From Paradesertivirga sp966210515 (GTDB lineage Bacteria; Bacteroidota; Bacteroidia; Sphingobacteriales; Sphingobacteriaceae), in the NCBI GenBank assembly GCA_966210515.1, contig CBIHLM010000007.1, positions 27,659 to 91,658 of the forward strand: a stretch of DNA of 64,000 nt. Reading direction: 5' to 3'. This document shows positions 1-8,700 of this stretch, piece by piece. The notes under the pieces are model-generated. The model was not told the origin of the DNA, did no database searches, and saw nothing but the letters and a program-made list of their open reading frames with translations. A program made the position numbers and the translations under genes. How positions within the stretch are numbered: position 1 is the stretch's first letter; each line of letters opens with the position of its first letter.

Positions 1-652
1 ATGATTTAGCAAGTTTTTCTATGCCCAGAAAAACTGCTGTTGGCTGGTTAAGAAAAGTTGTAAAACAGTGTGCATCGCTCTGAACCGGGGTTTGATCGCT
101 TATCAGGATAGAAATAGTTGGCTCTTTTCTGTACGATAGAATTTCCCTGAATGAGGTTTTCATCGGAACCATTTTCGCGTTAAAACGAGAGCGAACTTTC
201 TTAAGAAATCGCTCGAATATCTGGTTTGTAAGAGGTTTATATACTACAAGCGTATTTTTGTCGGTTGTTAAACCGATATTGCTTGCCATTTCCCAGTTTC
301 CGTAGTGACCTGCTGCCGCTATTATACTTTTATTCTGGGCAAAATATTCTTCTAATAATTCGGGATTGACAAACTTGAATCTTTCCATAGCCTCGGCTTT
401 GGAAATACTGATCATCTTTACCGATTCGATAATCAAATCACACAAATATCTATAATACTGTATGGTTATTTGATTCCTTTCTGTGATATCCTTTTCGGGA
501 AAGGCATTTTTGAGATTTTCGGCAACTACGTTTCTGCGATATTTTGTAACATGAAAGAGGATCAGAAACAAGCCATCCGAAAGGATATAGAGAACATTTA
601 ATGGTAAATAAGATAAGAGTTTTAATCCCAGTATTGCTAGTCGGGTAAGCAT
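1..652 (-). CDS. Lysophospholipid (lipid A type) acyltransferase, partial at left edge
   Basis: The reading frame is open from an ATG at 652 to the window edge, giving 217 codons; the C-terminal part lies outside. The protein starts MLTRLAILGLKLLSYLPL, a hydrophobic N-terminal segment typical of LpxL/HtrB-type inner-membrane acyltransferases. It continues with the family-like stretch YRRNVVAENLKNAFPEK (about residues 38-54) and the catalytic HX4E motif in GHYGNWE (His116, Glu121). Enzymes of this family transfer an acyl chain from acyl-ACP to lipid A precursors or, in some Bacteroidota, to aminolipids. The next upstream in-frame ATG (718) is followed by a stop two codons later, so 652 is the best start. 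Family assignment is solid; the acceptor lipid is not known. The gene follows the metallophosphoesterase on the same strand after about 90 bases that hold a hairpin. Confidence 0.88.
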   Translation of the reverse strand, partial: MLTRLAILGLKLLSYLPLNVLYILSDGLFLILFHVTKYRRNVVAENLKNAFPEKDITERNQITIQYYRYLCDLIIESVKMISISKAEAMERFKFVNPELLEEYFAQNKSIIAAAGHYGNWEMASNIGLTTDKNTLVVYKPLTNQIFERFLKKVRSRFNAKMVPMKTSFREILSYRKEPTISILISDQTPVQSDAHCFTTFLNQPTAVFLGIEKLAKS

Positions 653-690
653 GGCCAAAGCTAAGCAAAAATGGGCTTTGAATATATGAG

Positions 691-720
691 CAATGCCTGA
701 AATTAAATTTCAGGCCATTG
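691..720. other. Near-perfect inverted repeat between two minus-strand genes
   Basis: The arms CAATG+CCTGAAATT and AATTTCAGG+CATTG form a 14-bp stem with a one-base centre and one bulged base. There is no clear T-run on either side. It lies between the metallophosphoesterase stop and the acyltransferase start and could be a weak terminator, an mRNA-stabilising hairpin or an operator. The structure is seen; the function is inferred. Confidence 0.45.
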
Positions 721-743
721 GGATCCATTTTTAAGTTAACCTG

Positions 744-1484
744 CTACACTTCGAACAAAAAATATCCTGATTTATGTCCTTCCCGGGCAAGAAGCGGCTT
801 TGCGACATTAAACACTTTCACTCCCCCAGATGTTTCGCCCTGGAATGTTCCGATATGAGCATGGCCATGAAAAGCAGCTTCGACACCTCGTCTGCTCAAT
901 GGCTCTGCCAGACGAGAGGATCCCAGAAATGGAAAAATCGCTTCAGCTTCTCCGATAACTGTATCACGGATAGGTGAGTAATGCAGTAACGCGATTTTCT
1001 TGAGGTTAGGCGTTTCATCCAAACGAGCCAGGGCTCTGTCGAGATGCAGTGCTTCATCAACTGCTTCCTGAACAAATGATTTCATGGCCCCTTCACCAAA
1101 CATAGAAAGCATGTGATGGTCAAACCCGCCGCCAAATCCCTTAACTCCTGCAAAGCCTACAGTATCAATAACTATTGCTTCTCCGTCAAGGATATGTACA
1201 TTTTCATTCTGCAGAATACTTCGTATAAGTTTATGCCTGCCTTTTTCAAAATCGTGATTGCCCAGAACAGCGACCACTGGTATTGTACAGGCTTTTAGCT
1301 CATCAGCTAACACCTGGGCCTCCTGTTCATCACCGGTATCTGTTAAATCACCAGCAATAACCAAAACATCAGCATGTTTTGAAATATCTTTAAAATATTC
1401 AACCCATTTGCCTTTGTCTGATTCTTTAACATGTATGTCTGCCACAGCAGCAATTCTTGTGCGCTTGTTTTCCTCGTCCATCAT
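744..1484 (-). CDS. Calcineurin-like metallophosphoesterase
   Basis: A 246-residue soluble protein with the full set of dimetal phosphoesterase motifs: DIH (about residues 16-18), GDLTDTGD (about 45-52), GNHD (about 75-78), LLHYSP, and GHAH near residue 207. These residues bind two metal ions and hydrolyse phosphoesters; the natural substrate cannot be read from sequence. There is no signal peptide, so it is cytoplasmic. Its start codon overlaps the stop of the upstream nucleotidyltransferase-like gene (TAATG arrangement), which implies translational coupling and a shared job, although that partner now carries in-frame stops. A second ATG follows immediately (MMDEENK), so the start could be one codon later. 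Confidence 0.88.
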   Translation of the reverse strand: MMDEENKRTRIAAVADIHVKESDKGKWVEYFKDISKHADVLVIAGDLTDTGDEQEAQVLADELKACTIPVVAVLGNHDFEKGRHKLIRSILQNENVHILDGEAIVIDTVGFAGVKGFGGGFDHHMLSMFGEGAMKSFVQEAVDEALHLDRALARLDETPNLKKIALLHYSPIRDTVIGEAEAIFPFLGSSRLAEPLSRRGVEAAFHGHAHIGTFQGETSGGVKVFNVAKPLLAREGHKSGYFLFEV

Positions 1485-2227
1485 TACACTGTTTTAATGG
1501 TGGTAACCTTATAATCCCATTCTTTGATATCTATCATGTATTGAGTTTGATCAATTACCGGACCACGGCAGACTTTTTCCAACGATGGAGGTAAGTCGTA
1601 TTGTTCATGAGCTCTGTTCATCAAGTCGTCAAATAGCCATCTGGGGATGATTTCGTGAAAGTCAGCAGGATAAACGAATTGAAAATTAATGATTTGCGAT
1701 AACAATAGGTGCCAGTGCGAATCTAAACGGAACATCAATCGTTTCCAATCTAGTTTCTTTCCGTGTTTCAGTATTATGTGATTGATATCTGCACCATCAA
1801 ACCGCTCCCGGTTTTGTACATATATTTTGCACCAGATCAATTCTTCGGCGGGTAAAAATTTAACAGGCAGACCTACAAATTGACCTTTGGTGGCATATTT
1901 ATACCAAGTATCGTCAACCGTGCAAATATTATTAACTGTGTCGAATATTATATCGATAAAGTATTCGTCTTTAAAAATTTTAGCCAACCATCTGGAGTCT
2001 GACAGTTCTGTCCGATAACCTTTTTCTGCAAAAAATTTTAAAATTTTAGTATATTCATTTGGTTTGCAGAAAATGTCGAGGTCTTTTGTATCGCGATGAA
2101 TTCATGTGTTTTTCGACATTGAAAATCCACCTCCCAGATTGAAATTTGTGCCGCATTCTTCTTATAATGTAAGTGCTTCTCTATAAAAGGCCTGGGCCTC
2201 ATTTTTCTGTTCTTCTGTTTCTATCAT
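1484..2227 (-). pseudogene. Nucleotidyltransferase-like gene with two in-frame stop codons
   Basis: Reading minus from the ATG at 2227, one frame gives a 247-residue protein interrupted by TAA at 2164-2162 (codon 22) and TGA at 2104-2102 (codon 42). Between and after the stops the sequence remains protein-like in the same frame: EECGTNFNLGGGFSMSKNT, stop, IHRDTKDLDIFCKPNEY and onward. The glycine-rich stretch followed by a DLD motif resembles the active site of nucleotidyltransferase-fold proteins (AbiEii-like or related small nucleotidyltransferases). The longest intact piece runs from 1987 (TTG) to 1484 and lacks that active site. No indel is needed to explain it, since two point changes suffice. 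The stop is coupled to the metallophosphoesterase start. Sequencing error is possible but would have to strike twice. Confidence 0.75.
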
Positions 2228-2348
2228 AGCGTGTTCCTGTAGGAAACATAAATTTATAAACCTAAAAAAAACCATTCTGTTTTATTCCTGCAGAAGCCCT
2301 TTTAAAAGAGATGTTGTTTGTTATTATCTTTAGCTAATAAATATTATT

Positions 2349-3266
2349 ATGGATTTTGGAAAAGTACCTGAAACAGAACTTGATAAGATAAATTTTAGTT
2401 TGCCAGCAGATTCTGAGCTTACGCTAAAAGTGCTAAAAGAGGCGCAGAAGCCTGAGTTTCCAGAGATTTATGTTGGTTGTGCAAAATGGGGGAGAAAGGA
2501 GTGGGTGGGCTTAATCTATCCCCAAAAAACCAAGGAAGTAAATTTCCTGGATGAATATGTTAAGCATTTTAACAGCATTGAACTGAATGCTGTTTTTTAT
2601 CAAATGCCAAAAGCTGATCAGATTAGGACATGGAAGGAAAAAGCCGCCGTTGAGGGAAAGGATTTTAAATTCTTTCCAAAAATCAGCAGGACCATAAGTC
2701 ATATTCGCCGCTTAAAAAATGCCGAGGAGGATACTACAAAGTATCTCGAAAGTATTTCTGAATTTGGCGAATTTCTTGGGCCTTGTTTTTTGCAATTGAG
2801 TGATAATTTCGGCCCTAAAAATTTCGACATTCTTCGGGAGTACCTGGAGCATTTACCGAAAGACTTTAACTTGTTTGTTGAAGTACGTCATCCCGATTGG
2901 TATAGCGATGCAGTTGCCCGGAAAGATTTTTTTGAACTCCTGTACAGTGTTAAAAAAGGTGCGGTTATTACCGATGCTTCGGGCCGACGTGATTGTGTAC
3001 ATATGGAACTTCCAACGCCGCAAGCTTTTATCCGATTTGTTGGGAACGGTTTGCATCCAACGGATTATAGCCGAATTGATGAATGGGTGGAGCGACTGGC
3101 CCAGTGGACAAACAAGGGCTTAAACTCAATCTACTTCTTTCTTCATCAACACGACGAAAAAGATACGCCTATTCTCGCTGATTATACAATAAAGAAATTA
3201 AATGAAAAGCTTGGGACGAAACTGGCTGAACCAAAATTCATATCTAAGTCAGATTCTCTGTTTTAA
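2349..3266 (+). CDS. DUF72 (YecE-like) domain protein
   Basis: A 305-residue cytoplasmic protein with the hallmarks of the DUF72/YecE family, a TIM-barrel-like fold of unknown biochemical function: YVGCAKWGRKEWVGLIYP near residue 42, FNSIELNAVFYQMP, FKFFPKISRTISH and LFVEVRHPDWY. Length is slightly above the usual 240-300 for the family because of an N-terminal extension of about 40 residues. The start ATG at 2349 is preceded by an AT-rich stretch and is the first possible start in this frame. It is divergent from the nucleotidyltransferase pseudogene and is followed after 75 bases by the peroxiredoxin. The family is sure; the function is unknown. Confidence 0.87.
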   Translation: MDFGKVPETELDKINFSLPADSELTLKVLKEAQKPEFPEIYVGCAKWGRKEWVGLIYPQKTKEVNFLDEYVKHFNSIELNAVFYQMPKADQIRTWKEKAAVEGKDFKFFPKISRTISHIRRLKNAEEDTTKYLESISEFGEFLGPCFLQLSDNFGPKNFDILREYLEHLPKDFNLFVEVRHPDWYSDAVARKDFFELLYSVKKGAVITDASGRRDCVHMELPTPQAFIRFVGNGLHPTDYSRIDEWVERLAQWTNKGLNSIYFFLHQHDEKDTPILADYTIKKLNEKLGTKLAEPKFISKSDSLF

Positions 3267-3341
3267 GAAAACAATATTTTTCTTTCAAGCTTAAACCCCT
3301 TAGTTTAGTAATCATTAATACTTACCTAAATATTTAAAATC

Positions 3342-3977
3342 ATGAGCTTAAGATTAGGCGATACCGCACCAAATTTCAAGGCACAAACATCTATGGGCGA
3401 GATAGATTTTTATGAATATCTTGGAGATAGCTGGGCTGTTTTATTTTCTCACCCTGCAGATTATACCCCGGTTTGTACTACAGAATTAGGACGTACAGCG
3501 TCATTAAATGCTGAATTTGAAAAACGAAATGTAAAAGTACTTGCATTGAGCGTTGATCCGCTTGATAAACATCAGGGCTGGATTCAGGATATTAACGAGA
3601 CTCAGGGAGTGGAAGTTAATTTTCCGATTATCGCCGACGAGGATAAAAAGGTATCCCAATTGTATGATATGATTCATCCTAATGCTTCCGAGTCAGCTAC
3701 GGTACGTTCCTTATTTATTATAAGTCCTGATAAGAAAATTAAGCTAATTATTACTTATCCGGCTTCAACCGGCAGAAATTTTACGGAAATTTTAAGGGTG
3801 ATTGATTCACTTCAACTAACAGCCAATTATAGCGTGGCTACACCGGCCGACTGGAAGGAAGGGGAGGATGTGGTTGTCGTTCCGGCAATAAAAACCGAAG
3901 ATATTCCCGCTAAATTCCCGAAAGGACACAGAGTTGTAAAACCATATTTGCGTTATACGCCCCAGCCTAATAAATAA
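3342..3977 (+). CDS. 1-Cys peroxiredoxin (Prx6 type)
   Basis: A 211-residue peroxiredoxin that reduces hydrogen peroxide and organic peroxides in the cytoplasm. The peroxidatic cysteine is Cys45 in HPADYTPVCTTE, with the conserved Pro and Thr of the PxxxTxxC motif. No other cysteine is present in the whole protein, so it must be a 1-Cys enzyme needing an external thiol. The long C-terminal part after residue 150 (ADWKEGEDVVVVPA, ending YLRYTPQPNK) matches the Prx6 subfamily dimerisation extension. A strong hairpin terminator follows 23 bases after the stop, so it ends its transcript. Confidence 0.94.
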   Translation: MSLRLGDTAPNFKAQTSMGEIDFYEYLGDSWAVLFSHPADYTPVCTTELGRTASLNAEFEKRNVKVLALSVDPLDKHQGWIQDINETQGVEVNFPIIADEDKKVSQLYDMIHPNASESATVRSLFIISPDKKIKLIITYPASTGRNFTEILRVIDSLQLTANYSVATPADWKEGEDVVVVPAIKTEDIPAKFPKGHRVVKPYLRYTPQPNK

Positions 3978-4000
3978 TTTAAGGCAGTATTACGTTTTGA

Positions 4001-4031
4001 GCAGGTAATTGGTTGATTACCTGCTTTTTTT
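4001..4031 (+). terminator. Rho-independent terminator of the peroxiredoxin gene
   Basis: A perfect 9-bp stem (GCAGGTAAT / ATTACCTGC) around a six-base loop, followed at once by seven Ts. It lies 23 bases downstream of the peroxiredoxin stop codon. Confidence 0.92.
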
Positions 4032-4085
4032 CTGAATTTCAAAATCTTCTTTCAAACCTGTTGATGTTATTGATGTTTAGCAGGT

Positions 4086-4625
4086 ATGAATACTCAGAAC
4101 ATTAAGGATAAGATTTCTGTAATGCACGGTGACATTACAAAATTGGCAGTAGATGCTATTGTAAACGCAGCAAACTCGTCTTTACTTGGAGGAGGAGGTG
4201 TTGACGGAGCTATTCACAGAGCAGGGGGACAAAAAATTCTTGAGGAATGTAAGGAGATAATTGCCAGGCAGGGAAGTTGTCCTCCCGGCGAAGCAGTAAT
4301 TACCACTGGGGGAAATCTTCCGGCGGAATACGTTATCCATACTGTCGGGCCGGTGTGGGAAGGCGGAAGTCATGAGGAAGCGGAAAAGCTTCGTAATTGC
4401 TATCGTAACTCTCTTGAACTTGCAGTAAAGCATGGAATCGAAACTATCGCATTTCCCAACATAAGTACGGGTGCTTATGGCTATCCTAAGACAGAGGCTG
4501 CAAAAATTGCTACCAACACGGTAAAAGAGTTTTTGTTAGAAAATGATCAGCTTCAAAAAGTTCATTTTATGTGCTACGACGAGGAAAACTTTAAGCTTTA
4601 TACAGAGTTGTTAATGAAGCTTTAA
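4086..4625 (+). CDS. Macro domain protein, O-acetyl-ADP-ribose deacetylase type
   Basis: A 179-residue single macro domain. Visible motifs are GDITKLAVDAIVNAANSSL (residues about 16-34), GGGGVDGAIHRAGG (about 36-49) and the phosphate-binding loop NISTGAYGYP (about 125-134). Together they form the ADP-ribose pocket of the YmdB/MacroD class, which hydrolyses O-acetyl-ADP-ribose and removes mono-ADP-ribose from proteins. Length matches stand-alone bacterial members. It is cytoplasmic. Its stop codon overlaps the stop of the convergent DUF502 gene (TTAA shared), so no terminator fits between them. Confidence 0.93.
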   Translation: MNTQNIKDKISVMHGDITKLAVDAIVNAANSSLLGGGGVDGAIHRAGGQKILEECKEIIARQGSCPPGEAVITTGGNLPAEYVIHTVGPVWEGGSHEEAEKLRNCYRNSLELAVKHGIETIAFPNISTGAYGYPKTEAAKIATNTVKEFLLENDQLQKVHFMCYDEENFKLYTELLMKL

Positions 4626-5218
4626 TCTGTTAATCCACTCACTCCGCCGGAAACAACAAATTTCATGGCAGCGCTTGCCGTCATATTTAAAGGTGTTACT
4701 CGCTCGGTTTTAACAATTACTAATTGGCCGGCAAATGAATAGGAGAAGGGTAGATAAACGGCTACTTCACCCGGGAGTTTTATTTTTTTAAGGTTTTTGT
4801 GAGTTACAAAACCAACTTGTTTTAATCCGGAGTCGTTAAGCTCTACCAATACAGGTTCGCTGAATTTTTTTTCATCCCCTACAAAGGCTTCTGTGAAATC
4901 TTTAATCGAAGAATAGAAAAAGTTTAATAGAGGAATGCGCTTTATCCAGCGGTTAAATGCCGCTTTGATAGGATCGGTAATGAAATTAGTTACTATTATT
5001 CCGACGATCATAATAATAACAATAACAGTCAATATACCCAGTCCGGGTATGTAAACAGGTTTCCCATGAGAATCAACAGCAATGGCATCACTCAGATTTA
5101 GGGCGTTATCTATTGATGAAAAAATCCAATAAATCAGAAAAATAGCGGCACCAAGAGGAACAACAACTAATACACCTTTAAAAAAGTAATTTAATAAGGC
5201 TCCAGCAATTTTTTTCAT
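4622..5218 (-). CDS. DUF502 inner-membrane protein
   Basis: A DUF502 family protein of 198 residues when started at the ATG at 5218 (MKKIAGALLNYFFKG). An upstream ATG at 5263 would add an unlikely 15-residue leader. Two membrane spans are visible: one in the first 30 residues (GVLVVVPLGAAIFLIYWIF) and one around residues 58-80 (LGILTVIVIIMIVGIIV). They are followed by the family motif IPLLNFFYSSIKDFTEAF and a soluble domain. The function of the family is unknown; members are widespread in bacteria and plants. It is convergent with, and overlaps by a few bases, the macro-domain gene. Confidence 0.9.
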   Translation of the reverse strand: MKKIAGALLNYFFKGVLVVVPLGAAIFLIYWIFSSIDNALNLSDAIAVDSHGKPVYIPGLGILTVIVIIMIVGIIVTNFITDPIKAAFNRWIKRIPLLNFFYSSIKDFTEAFVGDEKKFSEPVLVELNDSGLKQVGFVTHKNLKKIKLPGEVAVYLPFSYSFAGQLVIVKTERVTPLNMTASAAMKFVVSGGVSGLTD

Positions 5219-5280
5219 TATGCCGCAAAGGTAGTGCAAATGAATTAATGTGCAGATATGCAAATCTGAAAATGATTGTA

Positions 5281-7749
5281 TTATTCATAAAAATATACTC
5301 TTTTCACCCGTTCTGAAATGCCGGTAAGCACTTCGTAAGGAATAGTTCCGATTTGCGCTGCTATATCTTCTACCCGGATTACATCGTTAAAAACAATCAC
5401 TTCGTCGCCTTCATTGGCGGGTACACCTGTAATATCCAGCATGCACATATCCATACAGATATTTCCAATTGTTGGCACTTTTACGCCATTAATCAGCATT
5501 TTCCCGACGCCATTTCCCAGCTTGCGACTATATCCGTCGGCATAACCAATTTTTACCGTTGCCACCTTGCCACCATTAGGCATTATTCCCTTTCTGTTAT
5601 ACCCTACTGTGTCGCCGGGCTCTAAATCTTTGATTTGTGAAATGCTTGTTTTTAGGGTGGTAACCGTTTGTAGAGGTGATTTTTTGTTCCTGAATGAATT
5701 GTCTATCCCGTAAATGCCAATACCCAATCGTACCATGTCAAATTGCGCTTCAGGAATGCGGCTGATACCTGATGTATTTGAGATATGTCGTAAAAATTTA
5801 TATCCAACGGCCGATTCTATTTTGTTTGTAATTTCCTTGAAAACGGATACTTGCTGATGAGTGAAGTCATCGGACTCTGGATCTTCACTTGCTACCAGAT
5901 GCGAGAAAACGCTTTTGATAGTTATGGCGGGGCAGTTCTCTATCTCTTCTAATAAGAGAGGGATTTCGTTTGGTAAAAAACCTAATCGGTGCATGCCGGT
6001 ATCCAGTTTAATATGCACAGGATAGCTTTCCTGATTTTTGCGGTTCAGGACTTCAATGAAGTCTTTCAGCACGCGGAAGCTATAAATCTCGGGTTCTAAT
6101 GATTGTTCAATCATAACATCAAAGGCCATCAAATCCGGATTCATGACCATGATTGGCAGAGTGATGCCAGCCTTTCGAAGTGTTACGCCTTCATCGGCAT
6201 AAGCCACAGCCAACCAGTCTATTTTATTAAACTGTAACAGGTTGGCTATTTCAAAGCTTCCGCTTCCGTAAGAAAAAGCTTTAACCATAACCATTAGTTT
6301 AACGCCTTTTTTTAATTGCGATTTATAGTAATTCAGGTTGTGTTCGAGCGCGTTCAAATTAATTTCGAGCATCGTTTCGTGTACTTTTTTGGCAAGTACC
6401 GTACTTACACGCTCGAAACCGAAGGCCCTCGCTCCTTTAATCAGAATGGTTTCGTTATAAAGTTTTAAGGTGTCCAGGTGTTGAATAAGTTCATCGGTAT
6501 TTTTAAAAAATGACTTCTCCAGATTAAATATATCTGCATGCCTGGTAAGCTCCTCACCAACGCCGATTAAGCGGTCAACCTCTTTATTTTTAAGCAGTTT
6601 AGCAACCTGTTTGTAAAGTGATTCAGAATCGATTCCTGCTTCCGGGATGTCTGATAAGATGAGCGAACGTCGTAAATGCTGATTCTGCTGTTTAAGAAAA
6701 TCGAGAGCAATAGCCAATGATGAGATGTCAGAGCTGTAGGAATCATCAATTATGGAACAGTTGTTTATCCCGTCTTTTAGCTCTAATCGCATTTTAATGG
6801 GATGGAGTTTTTCAAGCCTGATGTCAGCATCATGAGGCAGATATCCAAGTGCTAATATGGTGGCCCAACAGCAAATGGCATTTTCAACCGAAGCTGCATC
6901 AATAAAAGGGACAACGCATTGAACATCACGACCTTTATATGTTCCTCTGATAAACAGATATTTATCTTCCAAAACCTCATCGTCGATAAGACGCAGATCT
7001 GCTTCTTCATCCCATGACCAAGTAAACTTCTCCCTTCCGGGGATTTCGCCAGTGTATCCTTTAAGGTACTTCGGCGAGTAAATAAACAGGTCGGTGTTTT
7101 CGAAAAGCAAAAGCTTCTCCCTTATCTTTTCATCGCGATCAGTGAAACCCTCGTTATGGGCCTCTCCAATATTGGTTAACAATCCGATGGTTGGTTGAAT
7201 AATTCTTGTCAGGTTAATCATTTCGCCGGTATGCGAAACCCCTGCTTCAAATATTGCCATAGAATGTTCGTCATTCATCTCCCAAACCGAAAGAGGAACT
7301 CCGATTTGGGAGTTATAACTCTTAGGGCTTCTGATAACGTTTTTTTCGGGCGCTAATAACTGGTACAGCCATTCTTTTACCACCGTTTTGCCATTACTTC
7401 CTGTAATTGCCATTACTGGGTAGTGATAGTGCGTTCTATGCCAGGCGGTAAGTTTGTGCAAAGCCTGCAAGGTATCGTCTACCAGCAGTATATTGACATC
7501 ATTATATTTAGCGAATATTCCGGAATCATCCGAGATTATGAAATTTCTGATGCCCTGATCATATACATCCTGCAAGTATTCATGTCCATCCCGGCGACCC
7601 TTCAACGCAAAAAATAATGAATGTTCTATGTCGCTAAGCTTGCGACTATCGAACACCAGAGAACGAATGGTTGCTTCGGGTGCATTCAAAATCCCTTTGG
7701 CGTGAACTACTTCCTTAATTTCTGTAACCTGGTATAGGGGATGCGACAT
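5281..7749 (-). CDS. murF-alr: Bifunctional MurF ligase / alanine racemase
   Basis: An 822-residue fusion of two peptidoglycan precursor enzymes. Residues 1 to about 455 are MurF (UDP-MurNAc-tripeptide:D-Ala-D-Ala ligase), with the ATP loop AITGSNGKTVVKEW near residue 110 and the GEAHNEGF motif near residue 195. From Met460 the protein is a PLP alanine racemase: the Schiff-base lysine is Lys490 in MVMVKAFSYGSG and the C-terminal half contains GYNRKGIMPNGG. One polypeptide therefore makes D-Ala and, via the Ddl product, adds D-Ala-D-Ala to the cytoplasmic precursor. This fusion is normal in Bacteroidota. It is divergent from recX with about 64 bases between starts. Both halves look complete. 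Confidence 0.96.
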   Translation of the reverse strand: MSHPLYQVTEIKEVVHAKGILNAPEATIRSLVFDSRKLSDIEHSLFFALKGRRDGHEYLQDVYDQGIRNFIISDDSGIFAKYNDVNILLVDDTLQALHKLTAWHRTHYHYPVMAITGSNGKTVVKEWLYQLLAPEKNVIRSPKSYNSQIGVPLSVWEMNDEHSMAIFEAGVSHTGEMINLTRIIQPTIGLLTNIGEAHNEGFTDRDEKIREKLLLFENTDLFIYSPKYLKGYTGEIPGREKFTWSWDEEADLRLIDDEVLEDKYLFIRGTYKGRDVQCVVPFIDAASVENAICCWATILALGYLPHDADIRLEKLHPIKMRLELKDGINNCSIIDDSYSSDISSLAIALDFLKQQNQHLRRSLILSDIPEAGIDSESLYKQVAKLLKNKEVDRLIGVGEELTRHADIFNLEKSFFKNTDELIQHLDTLKLYNETILIKGARAFGFERVSTVLAKKVHETMLEINLNALEHNLNYYKSQLKKGVKLMVMVKAFSYGSGSFEIANLLQFNKIDWLAVAYADEGVTLRKAGITLPIMVMNPDLMAFDVMIEQSLEPEIYSFRVLKDFIEVLNRKNQESYPVHIKLDTGMHRLGFLPNEIPLLLEEIENCPAITIKSVFSHLVASEDPESDDFTHQQVSVFKEITNKIESAVGYKFLRHISNTSGISRIPEAQFDMVRLGIGIYGIDNSFRNKKSPLQTVTTLKTSISQIKDLEPGDTVGYNRKGIMPNGGKVATVKIGYADGYSRKLGNGVGKMLINGVKVPTIGNICMDMCMLDITGVPANEGDEVIVFNDVIRVEDIAAQIGTIPYEVLTGISERVKRVYFYE

Positions 7750-7813
7750 ATCGCCTAATTTCTATAAATTTTTAGGATTTGAATGATATTTTTACGAATT
7801 GATCAAGAAAAAA

Positions 7814-8308
7814 ATGGAATTCGAAAAAGCTGTAAAAAAAGTACTGGACAAAAGAACTGCGCTGGCCAAACTCGAGCATTACTGTGCTTACCAGGAACGT
7901 TCGCAGCAGGAGGTACGTGATAAGCTTTATAGTTATGGGCTCCATTCTGCGGAAGTTGAAGATGTGATATGTGATTTAATAAGTGCGAATTTTTTGAATG
8001 AAGAAAGATTCGCAATTGCTTATACACTGGGGAAATTCAGGATTAAACAATGGGGGAAGATCAAAATTAAACAGGGACTTAAGCTAAAAAGGGTAGGAGA
8101 TAACCTGATAAAAAAGGCGTTGCTTCAGATCAATTATGATGATTATGAAGCGGCGTTAAAGGCTTTGTTGGAGAAGAAGGATGCTTTACTTAAAGAAAAA
8201 GATGCATTTAAACGCCGTCAGAAACTTATTTTGTATGGAATATCTAAGGGCTATGAACGAGATATGATTTTTGATTGCCTGAATTCCAGTGGTTTATTAG
8301 AAAAGTGA
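7814..8308 (+). CDS. recX: Recombination regulator RecX
   Basis: A 164-residue protein with the three-helix repeats of RecX, which binds RecA filaments and modulates their activity. Visible are RTALAKLEHYCAYQERSQQE (first repeat), DVICDLISANFLNEERFA and the basic stretch IKQWGKIKIKQGLKLK in the second, and a third repeat near the C-terminus. The ATG at 7814 is chosen; an in-frame TTG at 7799 would add MIKKK. The gene lies divergent to murF-alr and only about 20 bases before the promoter of the tRNA pair. Length is normal for the family. Confidence 0.88.
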   Translation: MEFEKAVKKVLDKRTALAKLEHYCAYQERSQQEVRDKLYSYGLHSAEVEDVICDLISANFLNEERFAIAYTLGKFRIKQWGKIKIKQGLKLKRVGDNLIKKALLQINYDDYEAALKALLEKKDALLKEKDAFKRRQKLILYGISKGYERDMIFDCLNSSGLLEK

Positions 8309-8327
8309 AAAAAAAGTTCAATATTTT

Positions 8328-8358
8328 ATTGACAAGGAAGCTTTTCTGTCTATATTTG
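8328..8358 (+). promoter_or_regulatory. Bacteroidota-type promoter of the tRNA-Gly/tRNA-Leu unit
   Basis: TTG at 8329-8331 and TATATTTG at 8351-8358 are separated by 19 bases. This matches the -33 TTG / -7 TAnnTTTG consensus of the Bacteroidota primary sigma factor. The predicted transcription start is about 8366, 50 bases before tRNA-Gly. Confidence 0.85.
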
Positions 8359-8415
8359 CACACACAAAAAACGGTAACATTCTTTAGAAAGCCAACGTTC
8401 AATGTGAATACCAAC

Positions 8416-8488
<73 letters not shown>

Positions 8489-8492
8489 CCAG

Positions 8493-8517
8493 AATCCCTT
8501 TCTACCAGGAAGGGATT
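8493..8517 (+). other. Hairpin between the two tRNA genes
   Basis: An 8-bp perfect stem AATCCCTT / AAGGGATT with a nine-base loop lies directly after the tRNA-Gly CCA. With no T-run after it, a processing signal in the tRNA-Gly/tRNA-Leu transcript is more likely than a terminator. Confidence 0.5.
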
Positions 8518-8544
8518 TAATGTTGAAAAAGGTTCTCAAAACCT

Positions 8545-8630
8545 GCTGAAGTGGTGGAACTGGTAGACACGCAGGACTTAAAATCCTGTGACCCTTAAAG
8601 GTCGTGCGGGTTCGATTCCCGCCTTCAGTA
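8545..8630 (+). tRNA. tRNA-Leu (anticodon TAA)
   Basis: An 86-base class II tRNA. The acceptor is GCTGAAG/CTTCAGT (one G-U pair) with discriminator A; the D-arm is GTGGTGGAACTGGTAGACAC; the anticodon stem is CAGGA/TCCTG with TAA in the loop; a long variable arm follows; the T-arm contains GGTTCGATTCC. No CCA is encoded. It shares the upstream promoter and the downstream terminator with tRNA-Gly. Confidence 0.97.
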
Positions 8631-8634
8631 CTGG

Positions 8635-8673
8635 ACGGGAAAGAGTTGAAAAATCAATTTCTTTCCCGTTTTT
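8635..8673 (+). terminator. Rho-independent terminator of the tRNA unit
   Basis: The stem ACGGGAAAG / CTTTCCCGT (9 bp) with a 17-base loop is followed by TTTTT, four bases after tRNA-Leu. Confidence 0.85.
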
Positions 8674-8700
8674 ATTTGCACGTAACTTGCGGATCCCGGG

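Noticed and set aside
450..728. 92-codon minus-strand frame between the acyltransferase and phosphoesterase genes
   Set aside because: It overlaps the acyltransferase in another frame; the acyltransferase frame carries clear family motifs and this one does not.
2102..2104. TGA in the nucleotidyltransferase pseudogene as selenocysteine or other recoding
   Set aside because: A TAA stop lies 20 codons earlier in the same frame and no recoding element or selenoprotein context is visible.
5281..7749. MurF-alanine racemase fusion as a novel fusion
   Set aside because: This fusion is well known and normal in Bacteroidota.
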